Made by a program: the position numbers and the translations under genes
In this document: piece by piece, positions 34,651-45,675 of the stretch
Numbering within the stretch: position 1 is the stretch's first letter
How the letters are laid out: the number at the start of each line of letters is the position of its first letter
Notes under the pieces: generated by a model
Database searches by the model: none
Seen by the model: the letters and a program-made list of their open reading frames with translations, nothing else
Told to the model about the DNA's origin: nothing
NCBI GenBank assembly: GCA_910574455.1
Contig: CAJSYZ010000007.1
Span: forward strand, 5,389,974-5,453,973
Direction: 5' to 3'
Length of the DNA: 64,000 nucleotides
Origin: Trichaptum fuscoviolaceum
Lineage: Eukaryota; Basidiomycota; Agaricomycetes; Hymenochaetales; Trichaptaceae

Positions 34651-35658
34651 ATGTCATTTCTCCCCGTCCTTAAGCTACTACGCCTCAAGAAACCTTCTTT
34701 CACTACATCAACTCGTTTATCAATGATAAGAAAATCATTGGCACCCGGACGATCATTCTACGGGCTTCAAAATTTTGTCATCGAGGTGAGCAGTAGACAG
34801 CAAATTCAGCTACAATTACTCAAAGTAAGCTCGTCTTCTCAGGATGAGAAACCTAAAGTCAAAGAACACAGAACTCGATCTTGTTACAACATGCGCAATG
34901 GACGATTCCCATTGCTGATATGTGCAATTGCATTCACGTGCGGTTTCGTGGTAGCAGTTTCCACCAGAGTAGTCAACGCGGGGATAAATACTCTTCAGGG
35001 CAACTCCCCCGTCCATCTTAGTCAGCTACCCACTAATCATGCGGGAGACGACTTCGGAGCAGTTGTTTTGGACGCGCTCACATCTCCTGGGTTTTCTAGT
35101 CGTATCAAATCAAGCTGGACCTGGCCATGGACTTCGACGCCCATGCAGGATGACTATCCTCCACGAGTTGTTTTGGGGAAAGAAATGGAATCTGGAAAAT
35201 GTTGGCGATTTCAAGCCCCCACGGGGCACCTCGGCGTTCAGCTCTCCGCATCTATACGGATGACCAATGTGACGATTGCTCACCTCCCGAAGGACCTCTC
35301 TTTCGACCGAACTATTGCCCCAAAAGACATTATTTTTTGGGGAGTAGCAGACTCTTCTGCGAAAATTTCTAAAGGTTCTTTTGACGATTTCTGCGTCGCT
35401 CATGATACATTGTGCAGCAGCGTACGTTCTGTCCTTCCGCAAGTTCCTTCGATTGAGGGAAGCGCGAAATTGGTTCGATTAGGAAAGTTTCGGTTCGACG
35501 TCACTAACGAGAACGTAACCCAATGGTTTGATCTGGATCCGTTGCCGCATGACGAGATGGGATTTCAAAGGGTGATATTTGATTTCCGAAGCAATTGGAA
35601 TTCGAAGAAATTTACTTGCATTTATAAAGTGGGGGTTTATGGGCGTATTATGCATTAG
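34651..35658 (+). CDS. SUN-domain protein (Sad1/UNC-84 family)
   Basis: Single exon, 335 aa, ATG at 34651. A basic N-terminus is followed by one transmembrane segment at about 86-103 (FPLLICAIAFTCGFVVAV), then a linker, then a SUN domain at about 168-332. Diagnostic features are GKCWRFQAPTGHLGVQLSAS, MTNVTIAHLPKDL, TIAPKDIIFWGV and FRSNWNSKKFTCIYKVGVYG. Known SUN proteins span the inner nuclear membrane and bind KASH partners in the perinuclear space, linking chromatin to the cytoskeleton. It is short, without the coiled coils of large SUN proteins. Its location inside a transposon is unusual. Confidence 0.85.
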   Translation: MSFLPVLKLLRLKKPSFTTSTRLSMIRKSLAPGRSFYGLQNFVIEVSSRQQIQLQLLKVSSSSQDEKPKVKEHRTRSCYNMRNGRFPLLICAIAFTCGFVVAVSTRVVNAGINTLQGNSPVHLSQLPTNHAGDDFGAVVLDALTSPGFSSRIKSSWTWPWTSTPMQDDYPPRVVLGKEMESGKCWRFQAPTGHLGVQLSASIRMTNVTIAHLPKDLSFDRTIAPKDIIFWGVADSSAKISKGSFDDFCVAHDTLCSSVRSVLPQVPSIEGSAKLVRLGKFRFDVTNENVTQWFDLDPLPHDEMGFQRVIFDFRSNWNSKKFTCIYKVGVYGRIMH

Positions 35659-36222
35659 AGCTAGTACCCTTGCATATTCGATATTTGTAAAATTATCTGC
35701 ATTCTATTGGACTATAATGACTGCTACGCTGCGCCGATCTGACTCAGATAACCAAAACCTATCCTGGCTTGGTCACGGTCCCCGGCCAGAATCTGAAATT
35801 TTGTATCCGGATTAGAACAGGTCGTGATCCTTCCAAAACGTTGTATCCGGACGTCGGCCCCAGACCTGAATGAGCCATATTTTGTCGGCAGAAACCCCGT
35901 CGGACTGGAAGTTTTTTTCGCTGCCGGTGGCCAGCCTTCAAGAAATGAAAATGGTCCCAAATATGGGGGTAGTGTAGCCGGATGAGTGCACAGCAGTCAG
36001 ATAGCCAGTGTAGTCTCGAATCTGACTGGGCTTATATGGTTGCTCTGCTCTGATTTCCGCAAGCTTAAAGAAGAGAAGTACCTTGCCCACACACACACGC
36101 CTATCGCTGAGACTTATAACTCGCTCTGAAGATTATATCACAAAAATTAGGTCATATCAACGGATTGACTACATTAATTCCGAGCCGATGGCTGAGAGGG
36201 TTTCAAACAAGATGCACATTCA
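35659..36222. other. Intergenic, no gene seen
   Basis: Contains a short repeated TTTTGTATCCGGA / GTTGTATCCGGAC motif at about 35800-35850 and a small CA run at about 36090. It is the 3' side of the SUN and transposase genes, which converge here. Confidence 0.4.
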
Positions 36223-39200
36223 CTAAGACGAAACTATCAGCTTGAACTCTGCAACAATGTTATCTGCCATCCTCACCTTGTCTAAGGGTAACGCATGGAA
36301 ATGCTTTTCTTTGATATAGGACGACACACCTCTTGTCTTCACGAAATGGCATATAAGGCGATCAAGCGATACCAAATCTCTATCCTTTTCATGTCGATCG
36401 TAGAATATCATCCCTCCTACGATAGGATACTTTCTGTAATTGTCGCGAACAGTATCATCAGGAGAAAGCGTGGCATAGCGTCGAGTAACGAGCAAAATTT
36501 GGCTTTCGCGGATCCCCTCCTGCGCTGTATAGGTGAAATTCAAAGCGTGTTGAATGTCAGCAGCGTGCCACTTCTGTTCTCTAACCTGCTTCCCCCCTAT
36601 AACGACATGACTATCCTTCTTCTTATGTGTGGATGTGGTGAAAGTGACACCATGAAATTCAAAGGACTTGACCCATTCTATTGTAGAAGTCGAGTATGTA
36701 AACTTTCGCTTTTCGCACCACTTTTTAAGGGCGGCTTTCACATAATCAACTGTCGCGGCTTTGGGTGCTTTACTGGGACGGATGATTGTTGGGTGAGGTG
36801 TTTCAATCGTATTGTACTGATCCACCATATCGATTTCAAATGTGCCGATGCTATTAGTGGAGCCCGCCTCCCTTAGCAACGGAATCTTATCCCTCAATAG
36901 TTGCCCCTCCTGCCCATCGTTTATAATTGCTTTCAGCTTCTGAGCTTCGCAATATTTCACGAACATCGTAGGTTCCAATTGGCCTGCGGAAACTAATTCA
37001 GTACTCCGCTACTAGATATCTAAGAGAATATTACCAATTTTGCCATTTGTATGTATTCTCTGCAGAAGCAAATTCTGCCTTTCGAATACAAAAGCCCGCG
37101 AAGCATGTGTTGGACCAAAACGGTTAAGATGATCGCCAAAATGCATAGCGAGATGGTGGTTGGGAGTCAACGAGTGCGAAGGGTAAAGTCGCAACAAGCC
37201 TTTCAAATATTTGGTCATGTTTTCTTTGTATTCCTCGGCAATCTGGGCATTTGTCGTTCTCATGGTTCCTAATTTAATGGCCGTAAGGCAGTCCATGAAA
37301 TTTTGAAGCATATTCTGTAGACGAGATCCCTTCGCTTCGTTACCCCATAACCGAATCAGTGTTACTGTCAAATGTACGAAACTAGTCATGCGCCATTGAT
37401 CAGCTGTTAACTTTCCTGCTTTTGCTGTCCCAACTTTGTCAGGAACTGATGATAACCAAGACGGACGATCTTGTTTTGCTGCACTCATATCGTCCCAGAC
37501 TGCCTCCAACCTCTCGAAGCCGATCACTTTTGTTTTCTTCTTTTTTTTTCTTCTGCTTTTCCACCGGGTGCATTAGCGAATAAGGCTTTAGCTTTGTAAT
37601 CCTATGGCGTTTATCAGTTGCCGAGCTTCGTGCTGCTCAAAGCAAATATACATACCTCAGTTTCCTCCAACGCCTTGACTAATTCCGCCCTGGTCATCTT
37701 TCCGACTCTGGCCGTTGAAGCGCTCGTGCCCCTTGCTTTTATGAGAAACACTGTCGCCAAAACTGCCTTTCTAAAGGATTTGAGACTTTGACCCTTTTCG
37801 TACGCTCTTGTTACCTCCCGAATTTCCTCCTTTGTACACTGTATTGGTACTAAATCCTGTTCTCGTGATGACTACAAATCAGAGATTGGCAGGTATAGCA
37901 AGAAGACTGACGTACCTGTTTAGATTGTAATTCCTCAAGGAGCACAGTCTTTGTTTTTCGTTTTTCGTCGACTCTTCGATAACCGTTGTCGACATATTCC
38001 GCGTAAATCTTTTCCAAGATGTCTTTCTTGAAGCACGTAAGCGCTTTTCCATGTTGAAATGCATGACGGGCCTCTTCAACAATAGCACTATCGTCTTGGT
38101 CTACATCGGGCGTCGCTATGCGTATGTGGATGCGAGACTTTTTTGGTGTTGACAATGAGCCTGAAAGGACTTCTACCCTTGCCTTTAATACCAGAATGAG
38201 GTCCTTCTTCGATGTAGGCATCTGTTCAACCGCTGATACATATCTTTCATAGAGTTTCTGCAATATTCTGAAACTGAAATGCTCAAAATTTTCTCTGTTC
38301 TCGAACACTTCACACGCATAATTTAACTAGAATTAAAAACTTAGCTCTACGTTACTTCTTCGATTAAGGGTGGAACATACCTTCGCTGATTCTAATATCG
38401 GAAGTATATCTTTCTTCTGCGCAATAGTCTGTTTATCATTAAGGACCTCTTTGTAGAGCTGTTGTAAAACGTCTAGGGAGAATCTGCTGAGCGAATTGCC
38501 TTTAAGGAAAGCATTACGAGCATCCTTTGATTTCTGCGCGGAAGACGTTGCTGCAAGTGCCTTGCCTCCTGAAACTGGATCGTTTCCCGAAGAGGATGAT
38601 TGGGGAACGCTGCTCGCAGTATTGCCTTCATGGCCATTGAATTCTGTGGGCGGCAATGAAACTGGACAGGTGTTATTATACATCTAGGGTCAAAAGAAAG
38701 AATCATCAGCAAGTGGTCATTGATAGAAGTAAGAAACACTTACGCATTCTTTCAATGCCTCGATTAATGGCCTCTTCCTCTTCCAGTCACGCTCAGGTGG
38801 TAGACACTGGAGCGATTTGCAAAGGTATCTTAAAACTGAGGTATTCGAATTCTTCAATCGATCATACTCTTTGTCTTTCAACAAGTTGAAGGCACGTTCG
38901 AGCTTATCGCGAGGCGGTATAGGACCCATTTTCACACGTCTTTCTGTCCCGTCCCCGTCTGTATATTCAGCATCGAAGCCCCATACTCCTCTCACATGTC
39001 TCTTCAACAGGCCCAGATAAAACAAATGCATGGAGTCAATCCCCACATATGTGACAGGCTTCCAGTACGGAAGCCGGTTAAACTCGGTCCAGCGCACACC
39101 ATATTCCTCGTGCAACTTTTGTCGCTCGTCCTGTGTTTGGGCATCTCTCCATACTTCCCCGTTCTCACGGTGTTCTTCGTCTGTCCTTGGTACCCAGTTG

Positions 39201-40759
39201 GTCCAGTCGAGTTTGTTGATCTGGTCTCTTGACTGCTTACAGAACTGGCATAGGTGTCTCGATGAGTGATGTGAGGATCCAGCAGCTTGCCGGGTTGCGA
39301 GCATGTCGCAAATTGTGAGAGCCAAGGCTACTGACACCGTTCGGCCATAAGGATACTTTGCAGTGCGAGTGTAGCGAACTCCACGTTCCCAAAACTCGAT
39401 CAGTTCGTCAACCATCAGGGCTAAATAGTGGTTGATTTGATGCTTAGATGGTTCGTAAGGACCGGGAATTACGCCGACAAGAAATATATTCTCTTGAAAG
39501 TGTCGATCCGGAAGGGGGAGATTCAGACACATCAGATAGAGCGCACATGCAGAGGGCTTTTTTCCGGCCTCCTTTGAGCCAAGAGGGTTAAAGCCGTCCC
39601 AGCAAAAGGCAAACATGTAGTGCCCATCTGTATTAGTTCTTTGGCCAGAAGTGACGAACGTCTTCCCGTCTGGCCCTAAGAAGTTGCGCAGAACATCGCC
39701 GTCCCATACATCCTTCCGGTTTTCGGTCGATCCATCCTCGTATACATCGCGATCCAAGAGTTCTTCCATTCCATGTCTACACAGCAGTTCCCCCACCCAG
39801 TCTTTGAAGCTGTGGTGCAAGTATGTCCTCGTGTATACCGTTTTGCATCCATCTCGCTTAATTGGAATCGTCCCGAGGGGTCGATCACATGGTAGACTAT
39901 CGGCAGTTTCTTTGTGTGTGCAGCGTGTAGGGATACTGGTTTTGTCATTAAGGGGATATAAAAAGTTGCATTCTGGGCAGGGATAATATTTCGTATATGT
40001 GGGGGTGAGATGCAAATGTTTGATGAGAGTGGGTATCTGAGGAAGGCTTAGACCATTGATGTACTTCTGGAATTGCACATCAAGGTCACTACTCCTCTTA
40101 GACTGATGGAAGAGAAGGTGCTTGGTCGCTGCCACAACACTAGAGACGAATTTGCCTTCGTCCCAAATTTTAAGGTAGTGCCGAAAATTCATATCTGTAA
40201 CGGAGTGGTATAAGGAATTTAGGTCCAAAAACTGTAATGATACGACATACCACTATTGACAATCACTGGGCCTAGAAGCCCAGATGTTGTTTCGAGTCGT
40301 CGCCCCTCCGCAAGAACTTTTGATCGTATTTGACGCAGGTAGGCTTCGATATCGTTTATATATCGCTGCGCTGATGATCGCAGATCCGAATGCGCCGAAT
40401 CGAGCAAATCTTCCAGTACTGGAATCATTCTATTTCATGTGTTCCATACGCTGGAGGACTGAGTGGTTTTCAGCTGCCGACTGATCGAGTTCGTATTCTA
40501 CATTTACTCCGCGCGTCTGCTTACGACAGGTTACTCTTCACGTCAGATGCTGCAATTAGTTGAAAGTTAATACTGGTATGAAATAGAAGGCTTACATTTT
40601 ATGTCCCAGGGTATTAAAAGGGACGTTTCGTATTGCATCAATGTCCTTTGACACCTGTACCAAATGTTGTGCTCCTTGTATGTACGAAGCAGAAGTTGCA
40701 AGATGTCTGTATCTGCTGTATTCGCTGTCCATCTTTCGAGTCGCAATCCGGATAGGCAT
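36223..40759 (-). CDS. CACTA/Tnp2-like transposase, complete
   Basis: About nine exons from ATG 40759 (MPIRIATRKMDSEYS) to stop 36223, roughly 1,170 aa; all joins can be read in phase. Regions in order: an N-terminal helical region; a zinc-binding patch (YYPCPECNFL...RCTHKE); a Tnp2-type core (SGQRTNTDGHYMFAFCWDGF, LPDRHFQENIFLVGVIPGPY, YGRTVSVALALTICDMLATR, HLCQFCKQSRDQ, VTYVGIDSMHLFYLGLLKRH); four ~55-residue SAP-like helical repeats (about 38540-37680); the C-terminal core (LTPNHHLAMHFGDHLNRFGP, AFVFERQNLLLQRIHTNGKI); and a last exon (36978-36223). It should recognise the TIRs and catalyse cut-and-paste transposition of this element. Confidence 0.85.
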
Positions 40760-40864
40760 GTTGAAAGGGAAGGGGAAGAGGTAGAAGCTGAAAGACCAAA
40801 ATAATCCCAGTCCTTTGTTTCTTTGTGTTATGTAATTAGGGATGAGCCACCACCTCTGGTGCCG

Positions 40865-40871
40865 GTATAAA
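40865..40871 (+). promoter_or_regulatory. TATA-like box
   Basis: GTATAAA 55 bp upstream of the ATG at 40926; the intergenic space to the divergent transposase start is only 166 bp, so the promoter may be bidirectional. Confidence 0.45.
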
Positions 40872-40925
40872 TTAGAAGCAGTGTTTCATCTTTCTTCGTA
40901 TCACACTCGTATCACAGCCGTCAGT

Positions 40926-41808
40926 ATGGATGGTCAATCGGAAGACGAACACTATTATAACCATAAGGCTCGAAAATTTTCATCCAAGTTTGATCCATCC
41001 GATCTGGAGGATTCTTACGATGGAGTTTTCAAAGCTCCGTGAGTAAACTAAAACTGTGACTGTCAGCTTAATGGCTTAGTTGATAGCTATAGACAATCTA
41101 GAATACCACTCACTACGAGCGATGATGATTCGCCGTTGACCGATCTGTCCGATTCGGACAACGATTCGCCGCTGACAGGGATGTCCGATCCGGATAGAGT
41201 ACCTTGCGACGTTAGTTCGGGCAAACGGAAGTCTGCGGTTACGCGCATTATCGACAAAGGCGGGATGAAGACCCTTAAGCAAAACGCGAGAAGTAAAAAA
41301 GATTTGAGCGGAAACTCGATCAAGCAGGAAAGCCCTGTGCATACCGCTGCCACCTCCAAGGTTCTTCGCGCGCATATCCAGGTACTTTTTCTAATTCTAC
41401 TTTCAAGGCTGATGGCTTACGATTACCGTTACGTAGCAAAAGTACAAACCAATACTCGTATCTTTGCGCGAAACCAACTGTCGCATATTTTGGTTCACAA
41501 CTGCAAGTGACTGTGATGTCACATCCCCCCCTTCTGATGTCACAATTTTATACCCCAGTACTCCAGCGGGCAGTATATTCTGCCATATCAACCGTAACAA
41601 GGAGAAGCTCAATCCGAATTACAAATGTCAGAGTTGGGTTCTCTACGAGTCTGGGAGTTGGACAAGTATAATGATAGGGGAATCTTTCGACGAGTTGAAG
41701 GACGAAGGCGGAAAAGAGATTGGGACTCGCTGGCTTAACTTCTATAAGGAATCCGGGCGTCCTATTTGGAGGCGAAAGTCGACACAAGACACGAAGCCGG
41801 TAAAGTGA
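40926..41808 (+). CDS. Small Asp/Ser-rich protein next to the transposase
   Basis: Three exons: 40926-about 41039 (MDGQSEDEHYYNHKARKFSS...), about 41090-41381 (a DDDSPLT/DNDSPLT repeat, then a basic KRKSAVTRIIDKGGMKTLKQ), and 41437-41808 (YKPILVSLRETNCRIFWFTT...TRWLNFYKESGRPIWRRK). About 275 aa, with an acidic N-terminus and basic C-terminus. Divergent from the transposase with 166 bp between starts. By analogy with plant CACTA elements, which encode a second DNA-binding protein (TnpA), it is a candidate binder of the subterminal repeats; that is inference. Confidence 0.6.
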
Positions 41809-42248
41809 CCACTTGCAGATGTTTCTCCGGTACTTATTCACTGGTGAATCGTGCGATCTACTGTTCTCACTTAGGGGATCGGGTGGTAGTCTTAGTAGAT
41901 ATGAAATAGTAGTTTATATAAAGCAGGCTGATCTGTTAGTATGCGCACCTACCGTTATGCATGAGTATACCTAAGGAAAGCCACTTATCTCAAGAGCGCT
42001 CCCGGAGTTCACAGTTTTCTAGTTGACGCATCCCCAATACGGAATGAAAAGACTTAGAAAGCACTACCGTTTATCATCATATGTGGTGGCCTCCTATTGT
42101 CTCATTGAAAGGGTAAAGAGCCACAACCGTTGAGAAGGTGGCTCTTTCATAGGACACTAACTCTTATAAAAGGCCATTCTCCATTAGTTTGACCGAATCT
42201 ATCTCACTTTAAAACCCCAAGACTCCTTAAAACTTGACTACGCCAACC

Positions 42249-42842
42249 ATGTCGAGCACTGACCTTCAGTTGCTGAAACAGGTGGATATGAGACTCCGTC
42301 AATTAGCTTATTACCTACAGCATGATGATGAAGAGATTCCCCCCGCTCATTGGAACAGCCAACCACCTCCTCAGCATGCCGGTAAAGTTCGCTCTACAAA
42401 GAGCACACCGAAAGGGAAAAAAGAAAATTACAGATTGATCCTTCAGGTACTATATTCTACTCTATTCAGCAATTTGTGACTGCTTCAATCTAAATCAATC
42501 TCAAAGGACATAGTGCGATTGCACACGATGACCCTTATGAACCGACGAGACAAGAATGATCCGCTTCCATCTCCCGCCAGCAAGCAAGACGTACAAGCAT
42601 TCGAGAAAGGCACCGATTCCCTCGGCCCACAAGGTCATATGCTACGCCTGGACATCTCTTCCGCGGTGAAGACTCCATGGAATATACGGGCAGCGAAGGT
42701 TTTCTGCGCAGATCTTCGCCAGCGAAGGAAGATGGGCCTGTATCCTCATCTACCTGATGTTTCGGACAGTGAAGTAGAGAAGGCATTCATGACGCACCTT
42801 ATTCACCTTCGTAGACTATATCAGCGGTCCGGACATTCGTAA
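42249..42842 (+). CDS. Small basic protein of a basidiomycete family
   Basis: ATG at 42249 (MSSTDLQLLKQVDMRLRQLA...); an intron at about 42447-42506; the second exon DIVRLHTMTLMNRRDKNDPL...TPWNIRAAKVFCADLRQRRK...VEKAFMTHLIHLRRLYQRSG ends at 42842. About 180 aa. The W-N-x-x-A-x-x-F-x-x-D-L and terminal LRRLYxRSG patterns look conserved, but I know no function. Same orientation as the 40926 and 43319 genes. Confidence 0.6.
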
Positions 42843-43318
42843 TACTAACGCCATGTCACTTTGACCTTGCATATTTTGAAGAGACAAATCCATCTGTATG
42901 TTAATAGCATTGAGCCCTTCAAATCATGTAAAACGCAAATCAATCACTGCTCATAATGACAAGTAAATGAAGCAGCGAGAATATATATATATCAGGAGGA
43001 GCCGTGACCGGTGGTCGAAAAACATGCGTATGCTGACCCGATATTCTGTGACCGCGACCTGACAGTATATTCTTGATTGTTACTCTACTCTTCCCCGCCG
43101 CCAGTTGTGCTTAAGTTATGCATTGTGTCACACCGCTGAATGAATGCCAGTTGAGCCTGCATCCTCTTTGTTCGTAAGGACAAAGGCATATTCTTCGCAC
43201 AGACAAAGACCACACAAAGAGGATTAATCGTATTTAAAGCTTACGGAAGCGTGCACAACCCCACCGTATATCCATTCAGCCCCCTCTAGTATTCGAACTC
43301 TGCAGGTCATAGATTCTA
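42843..43318. other. Intergenic, no gene seen
   Basis: Contains a short TA run (about 42981-42990) and nothing else notable before the start at 43319. Confidence 0.4.
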
Positions 43319-44362
43319 ATGAATACCTTTGATCTTCTAATCTTCATCACCGCTTTCGCAATTATTCTTAAGCACCGCGACGCTTCTACAGCAATTGCTC
43401 CTATATCGCAAAACTCCACTACGCTAGCAGATCCATCAATCTACGCGTATTCCGGGACTTTTACCATCGGAGTGTCTGCAATCTCTGTCTTTGTCAGAAG
43501 CATTGTAGCGTCTCAGGAACTACTTCTAGACTTTAGGCAAGACCGTATTACAGCCGAGGAAGTTATAAGGAGCAACAAAGACATGGATTCCGACAAAGCA
43601 CAACATTTGTTAAACCTGGTTGCTTCTCTGCAAGCTCGATCAAAGTACAATGATCTTGCTCTGCATGATTTTGAAGATGAGCTACAGTTGTCACTTATTG
43701 GGTATGTGTTCCTTTCTAAAAATTTGCGTTGTCCTTTCTCACCGGGACTATACCATAGTATAGAATGGGTGACCACAGAATATCAAAATCTTCATCGCCG
43801 TCTGACATTGCATAGTTGCTCTTGCGAGTCTCCTAACATGCACCTCCTTTGTGTGCGTTTGGAAGCGCATTATATTTTCGCCCTGCATCTCGCATACGAT
43901 CATGTTCGGAAACTGCTTGATGACGCAGAGGATATTATGGACAATGCACTTACCTTCCTCGTGGACTTGGAAGAGCTTTATACAATACTCGTCGACTTGA
44001 ATTCGCTTCGCAATGGCCCTACCTCCGCAAGGCGGATGGATCACGTCTTGAAGCAGACGATCGAAGTCTTCGAGCTTTCGATTGAGCACTTGACAAAAGC
44101 TAGGGTCTTCATGGCAGAGACATCTTGCTTCGTCGACGAGATAGTACAGTCCCACGATAAAGAGATTGTAGCGCTGGCAGAGGGAAAACCGGTTTTCGCT
44201 GGAGGCACGAAAGGGACAAATACAACGGAAGGAACAAATATGAAGTGCGTTGTCCAAGAGCTTCATCCTATGGACAGTGCGATGAACAACATTTGCGCGG
44301 GAGTTGCTTATCTATTTTTTGATGGAATGACGCTCAGAAGGGAGCGGGAAATTGGGAATTAA
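43319..44362 (+). CDS. Membrane-anchored helical protein (family 1, second copy)
   Basis: Single exon, 347 aa, ATG at 43319. An N-terminal hydrophobic segment (FDLLIFITAFAIIL) is a signal peptide or anchor. SGTFTIGVSAISVFVRSIVA parallels NQAISVFVKNTASSREN in the protein at 27410-28534. The rest is helical with Cys/His-containing SCSCESPNMHLLCVRLEAHY. Unknown function. It ends only about 165 bp before the right subterminal array, so it is the outermost right-hand cargo gene. Confidence 0.65.
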   Translation: MNTFDLLIFITAFAIILKHRDASTAIAPISQNSTTLADPSIYAYSGTFTIGVSAISVFVRSIVASQELLLDFRQDRITAEEVIRSNKDMDSDKAQHLLNLVASLQARSKYNDLALHDFEDELQLSLIGYVFLSKNLRCPFSPGLYHSIEWVTTEYQNLHRRLTLHSCSCESPNMHLLCVRLEAHYIFALHLAYDHVRKLLDDAEDIMDNALTFLVDLEELYTILVDLNSLRNGPTSARRMDHVLKQTIEVFELSIEHLTKARVFMAETSCFVDEIVQSHDKEIVALAEGKPVFAGGTKGTNTTEGTNMKCVVQELHPMDSAMNNICAGVAYLFFDGMTLRREREIGN

Positions 44363-44526
44363 CAATCAACTTTCTTGGTTCACTTAGTAAAGGAGAAGAA
44401 TGTCATGTATAAAGGAATTCTAATGCATGTTTTGTTTTCAAAGATGACTAACTACAACGGGCATCGCATCACACATCTTCGTTCGTGGTGAATGGTTATC
44501 ATTCCCATGTTTCCTAACTCCGACGT

Positions 44527-45675
44527 CTACGTTTCCTGAGAGAGAGTCTGCGTTTCCTAAGGCTAACGTCTGCGTTTCCTGAGAGAGACGTCTGCATTTC
44601 CTAAGACAGACGTCTGCATTTCCTGAGACAGACGTCTGCGTTTACTGAGACAGACGTCTGCGTTTCCTGAGACAGACGTCTGCGTTTCCTGAGAGAGAGT
44701 CTGCATTCCCTAAGAGAGACGTCTGCGTTTCTTGAGGCTAACGTCTGCGTTTCCTGAGAGAGAGTCTGCATTCCCTAAGAGAGACGTCTGCGTTTCCTGA
44801 GACAGACGTCTGCGTTTCTTAAGAGAGACGTCTGCGTTTCCTGAGAGAGACGTCTGCGTTTCCTGAGAGAGAGTCTGCATTCCCTAAGACAGACGTCTGC
44901 GTTTCTTAAGAGAGACGTCTGCGTTTCCTGAGAGAGACGTCTGCGTTTCCTGAGAGAGAGTCTGCATTCCCTAAGACAGACGTCTGCGTTTCCTGAGAGA
45001 GACGTCTGCGTTTTCTGAGAGAGAGTCTGCTTTTATTAAGACTCACGTCTGCATTTCCTAAGACAGACGTCTGCGTTTCTTAAGAGAGACGCCTGCGTTT
45101 CTTAAGGCTAACGTCTGCGTTTCCTGAGAGAGAGTCTGCATTCCCTAAGAGAGACGTCTGCGTTTCCTGAGACAGACGTCTGCGTTTCCTGAGAGAGACG
45201 TCTGCATTCCCTAAGACAGACGTCTGCGTTTCCTGAGAGAGACGTCTGCGTTTTCTGAGAGAGAGAGACGTCTGCGTTTCCTGAGAGAGAGTCTGCATTC
45301 CCTAAGAGAGACGTCTGCGTTTCTTAAGAGAGACGTCTGCGTTTCCTGAGAGAGACGTCTGCGTTTCCTGAGAGAGAGTCTGCATTCCCTAAGACAGACG
45401 TCTGCGTTTTCTGATAGAGTTCTTAAGGCTAACGTCTGCTTTTCCTAAGGCTAATGCCTGCGTTTCCTAAGACAGACGTTTGCGTTTCCTGAGAGAGTCT
45501 GCGTTTCCTATGGCTAACGTCTGCGCTTCCCATGACTAACGAAGACGTTTGCTGGGAGAAACAGTGACGTTTCCTGAATCCTGACATTAACGCTTTCTTT
45601 CTTGTAAGAGACGTCTACGTTTGCAGTGAAAGACGTTAACGTTTCCTTTGAGAAACGTAGATTTTTCCTACGTTT
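44527..45675 (+). repeat. Right subterminal tandem array and flank
   Basis: About 44 imperfect ~22-bp units (core GTCTGCGTTTCCTGAGA, alternating with GTCTGCATTCCCTAAGA) to about 45500, then the ~170-bp flank homologous to 4735-4896 in direct orientation. Larger than the left array, which shows copy-number change between the two ends. Confidence 0.85.

Noticed and set aside
45080..45298. Open frame with LSQETQTS repeats
   Set aside because: Translation of the 22-bp tandem array; periodic only because of the repeat.
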